From positions 1 through 24,099 of IMG/VR virus record IMGVR_UViG_3300031963_000058: a stretch of 24,099 bases of DNA, one strand, 5' to 3'. The notes below the pieces were generated by a model. That model worked only from the letters and a program-made list of their open reading frames with translations. It was not told the origin of the DNA and did not search any database. Positions 23,511 to 24,099 of this stretch are shown one piece after another. Numbering within the stretch: position 1 is the stretch's first letter; each line of letters opens with the position of its first letter. Made by a program: the position numbers and the translations under genes. The stretch comes from a virus.

Positions 23511-24070
23511 TGTCAAATTTACTACAAACATTTAGTGATACGTTAAGGGAGAAAATATCTAATTCTGGGGCGTTATCCACGCCTGAGGGAGCCGGAATGT
23601 ATAACTCAATAACATCTAATCTATCTGAAAGAAAATTAGACTGTAAAGATCCTAAGAATAAAAAAGCCTGTGCTAAGAAAAAGTTAGAAAGTAAAGAAGC
23701 TACCGCTAGTGGGGGTTCTGGCCAATATTCTGCGCCTATAAATTTTGAATCGAAAAAAACTGAAGCGAAAGAAGCTGTAGGGGCGTCATCCTCTGGTTCA
23801 TATGAAACACCGGCAATGTGGGCTAAATCTACCAGTAAAAAAGATTGGAGGGGGGCTAAGAAACCTTTATATCCTGGGGGTAAATTTGTTACGGTTAAAA
23901 AGAAATGTAAAAAATATCCATACTGTAATCAAGGAGATATTAACGCATTAAAACTAACAGAAAGAAAACAATTAGTTAATATTTTGAATCGAATTTCAGA
24001 AGAAAATCAGATTAATTTTTTTCAACTGTATAAATTAGTAGAGAAAAATTTGAATAAAATATATCTATAA
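23510..24070 (+). CDS. Basic protein with SGxY repeats and a KKKCKKYPYC motif, probable virion-associated
   Basis: Start set at ATG 23510 (TAATG overlap with the previous stop) rather than the in-frame ATG at 23483, which would overlap by 28 bases; this gives 186 residues. It has a Ser-rich N-terminal helix, a Lys/Cys-rich stretch (KLDCKDPKNKKACAKKK, about 45-61), then two similar low-complexity segments: GGSGQYSAPINFESKK (about 69-84) and SSGSYETPAMWAKSTSKK (about 95-112). PGGKFVTVKKKCKKYPYCNQGDI (about 122-144) follows, then a helical end that reads like a small DNA- or protein-binding domain. I recall similar GGKFV-KKKCKKYPYCNQGDI proteins in Bacteroidota phage genomes without a named function. 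Four cysteines could bind metal. Confidence 0.68.
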   Translation: MSNLLQTFSDTLREKISNSGALSTPEGAGMYNSITSNLSERKLDCKDPKNKKACAKKKLESKEATASGGSGQYSAPINFESKKTEAKEAVGASSSGSYETPAMWAKSTSKKDWRGAKKPLYPGGKFVTVKKKCKKYPYCNQGDINALKLTERKQLVNILNRISEENQINFFQLYKLVEKNLNKIYL

Positions 24071-24072
24071 AC

Positions 24073-24088
24073 TATTTATATATAAATA
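24073..24088. promoter_or_regulatory. Perfect 16-bp palindrome TATTTATATATAAATA upstream of an ATG at the window edge
   Basis: The palindrome lies 3 bases after the last stop and starts 24 bases before the ATG at 24097-24099, which may begin the next gene. It contains TATTTATA on each strand; TATAAATA is also the T4 late-promoter core. The TATTTATA..TATAAA layout matches the element at 5514. It could be a promoter or an operator for a dimeric protein. Confidence 0.4.
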
Positions 24089-24099
24089 ATTAATTGATG

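Noticed and set aside
1-24099. tRNA genes or insertion sequences
   Set aside because: No cloverleaf-like segment in the short intergenic gaps, and no transposase or terminal inverted repeats.

Overview
The window looks like part of a large, AT-rich, tailed double-stranded DNA phage that infects a Bacteroidota host, most likely a flavobacterium. Evidence for a phage: tightly packed genes, many with ATGA or TAATG junctions; fibre-like proteins built from (Gly-Ser-Ser)n and (Thr-Pro)n repeats; a T4 gp46/gp47 (SbcC/SbcD) pair; a primase, a RuvC-like resolvase, a phage sigma factor and a lysis block. Evidence for the host: two copies of the Bacteroidota -7 promoter box TAnnTTTG, A/T-rich start sites without Shine-Dalgarno sequences, SprB-like repeats, and a Bacteroidota-type signal peptide. 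The T4-like lineage is an inference, since no capsid, terminase or sheath gene lies in the window.

Layout. (1) 2-982, plus strand: the 3' end of a collagen-like (GSS/GTS)n fibre gene, closed by a perfect bidirectional hairpin. (2) 1018-5421, minus strand: three overlapping genes, namely a GT9-type glycosyltransferase, a 1036-residue three-module glycosyltransferase whose C-terminal part resembles the TibC/Aah (BAHT) protein O-heptosyltransferases, and a small DUF6165-like protein. (3) 5538-12089, plus strand: five fibre/adhesin/baseplate-like genes with Cys-rich beta domains, Thr-Pro linkers and SprB-like repeats. (4) 12141-18922: replication and recombination genes (RuvC-like resolvase, zinc-finger/TOPRIM primase, PD-(D/E)XK nuclease, zinc ribbon, SbcD-like phosphoesterase, coiled-coil protein, membrane protein, small basic protein, SbcC-like ATPase). 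(5) 18958-20243: a small acidic protein overlapping a sigma-70 family factor. (6) 20307-24070: two small membrane proteins, an amidase-family endolysin, an unknown protein, two out-of-frame overlapping envelope-spanning proteins (spanin candidates), and two small unknown genes.

How it may work together. The replication and sigma genes have host-type promoters almost on top of their start codons, while the fibre block and the window's right edge share another AT-rich motif. This suggests a cascade from host sigma to phage sigma to late genes. The glycosyltransferase operon, sandwiched between Ser/Thr-rich fibre genes, suggests that the phage O-glycosylates its own fibres. That is the most interesting candidate system in the window. 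It is inferred from protein families and gene order, not demonstrated.

There is no gene-free stretch longer than 300 bases. I saw no tRNA, rRNA, CRISPR array or insertion sequence.
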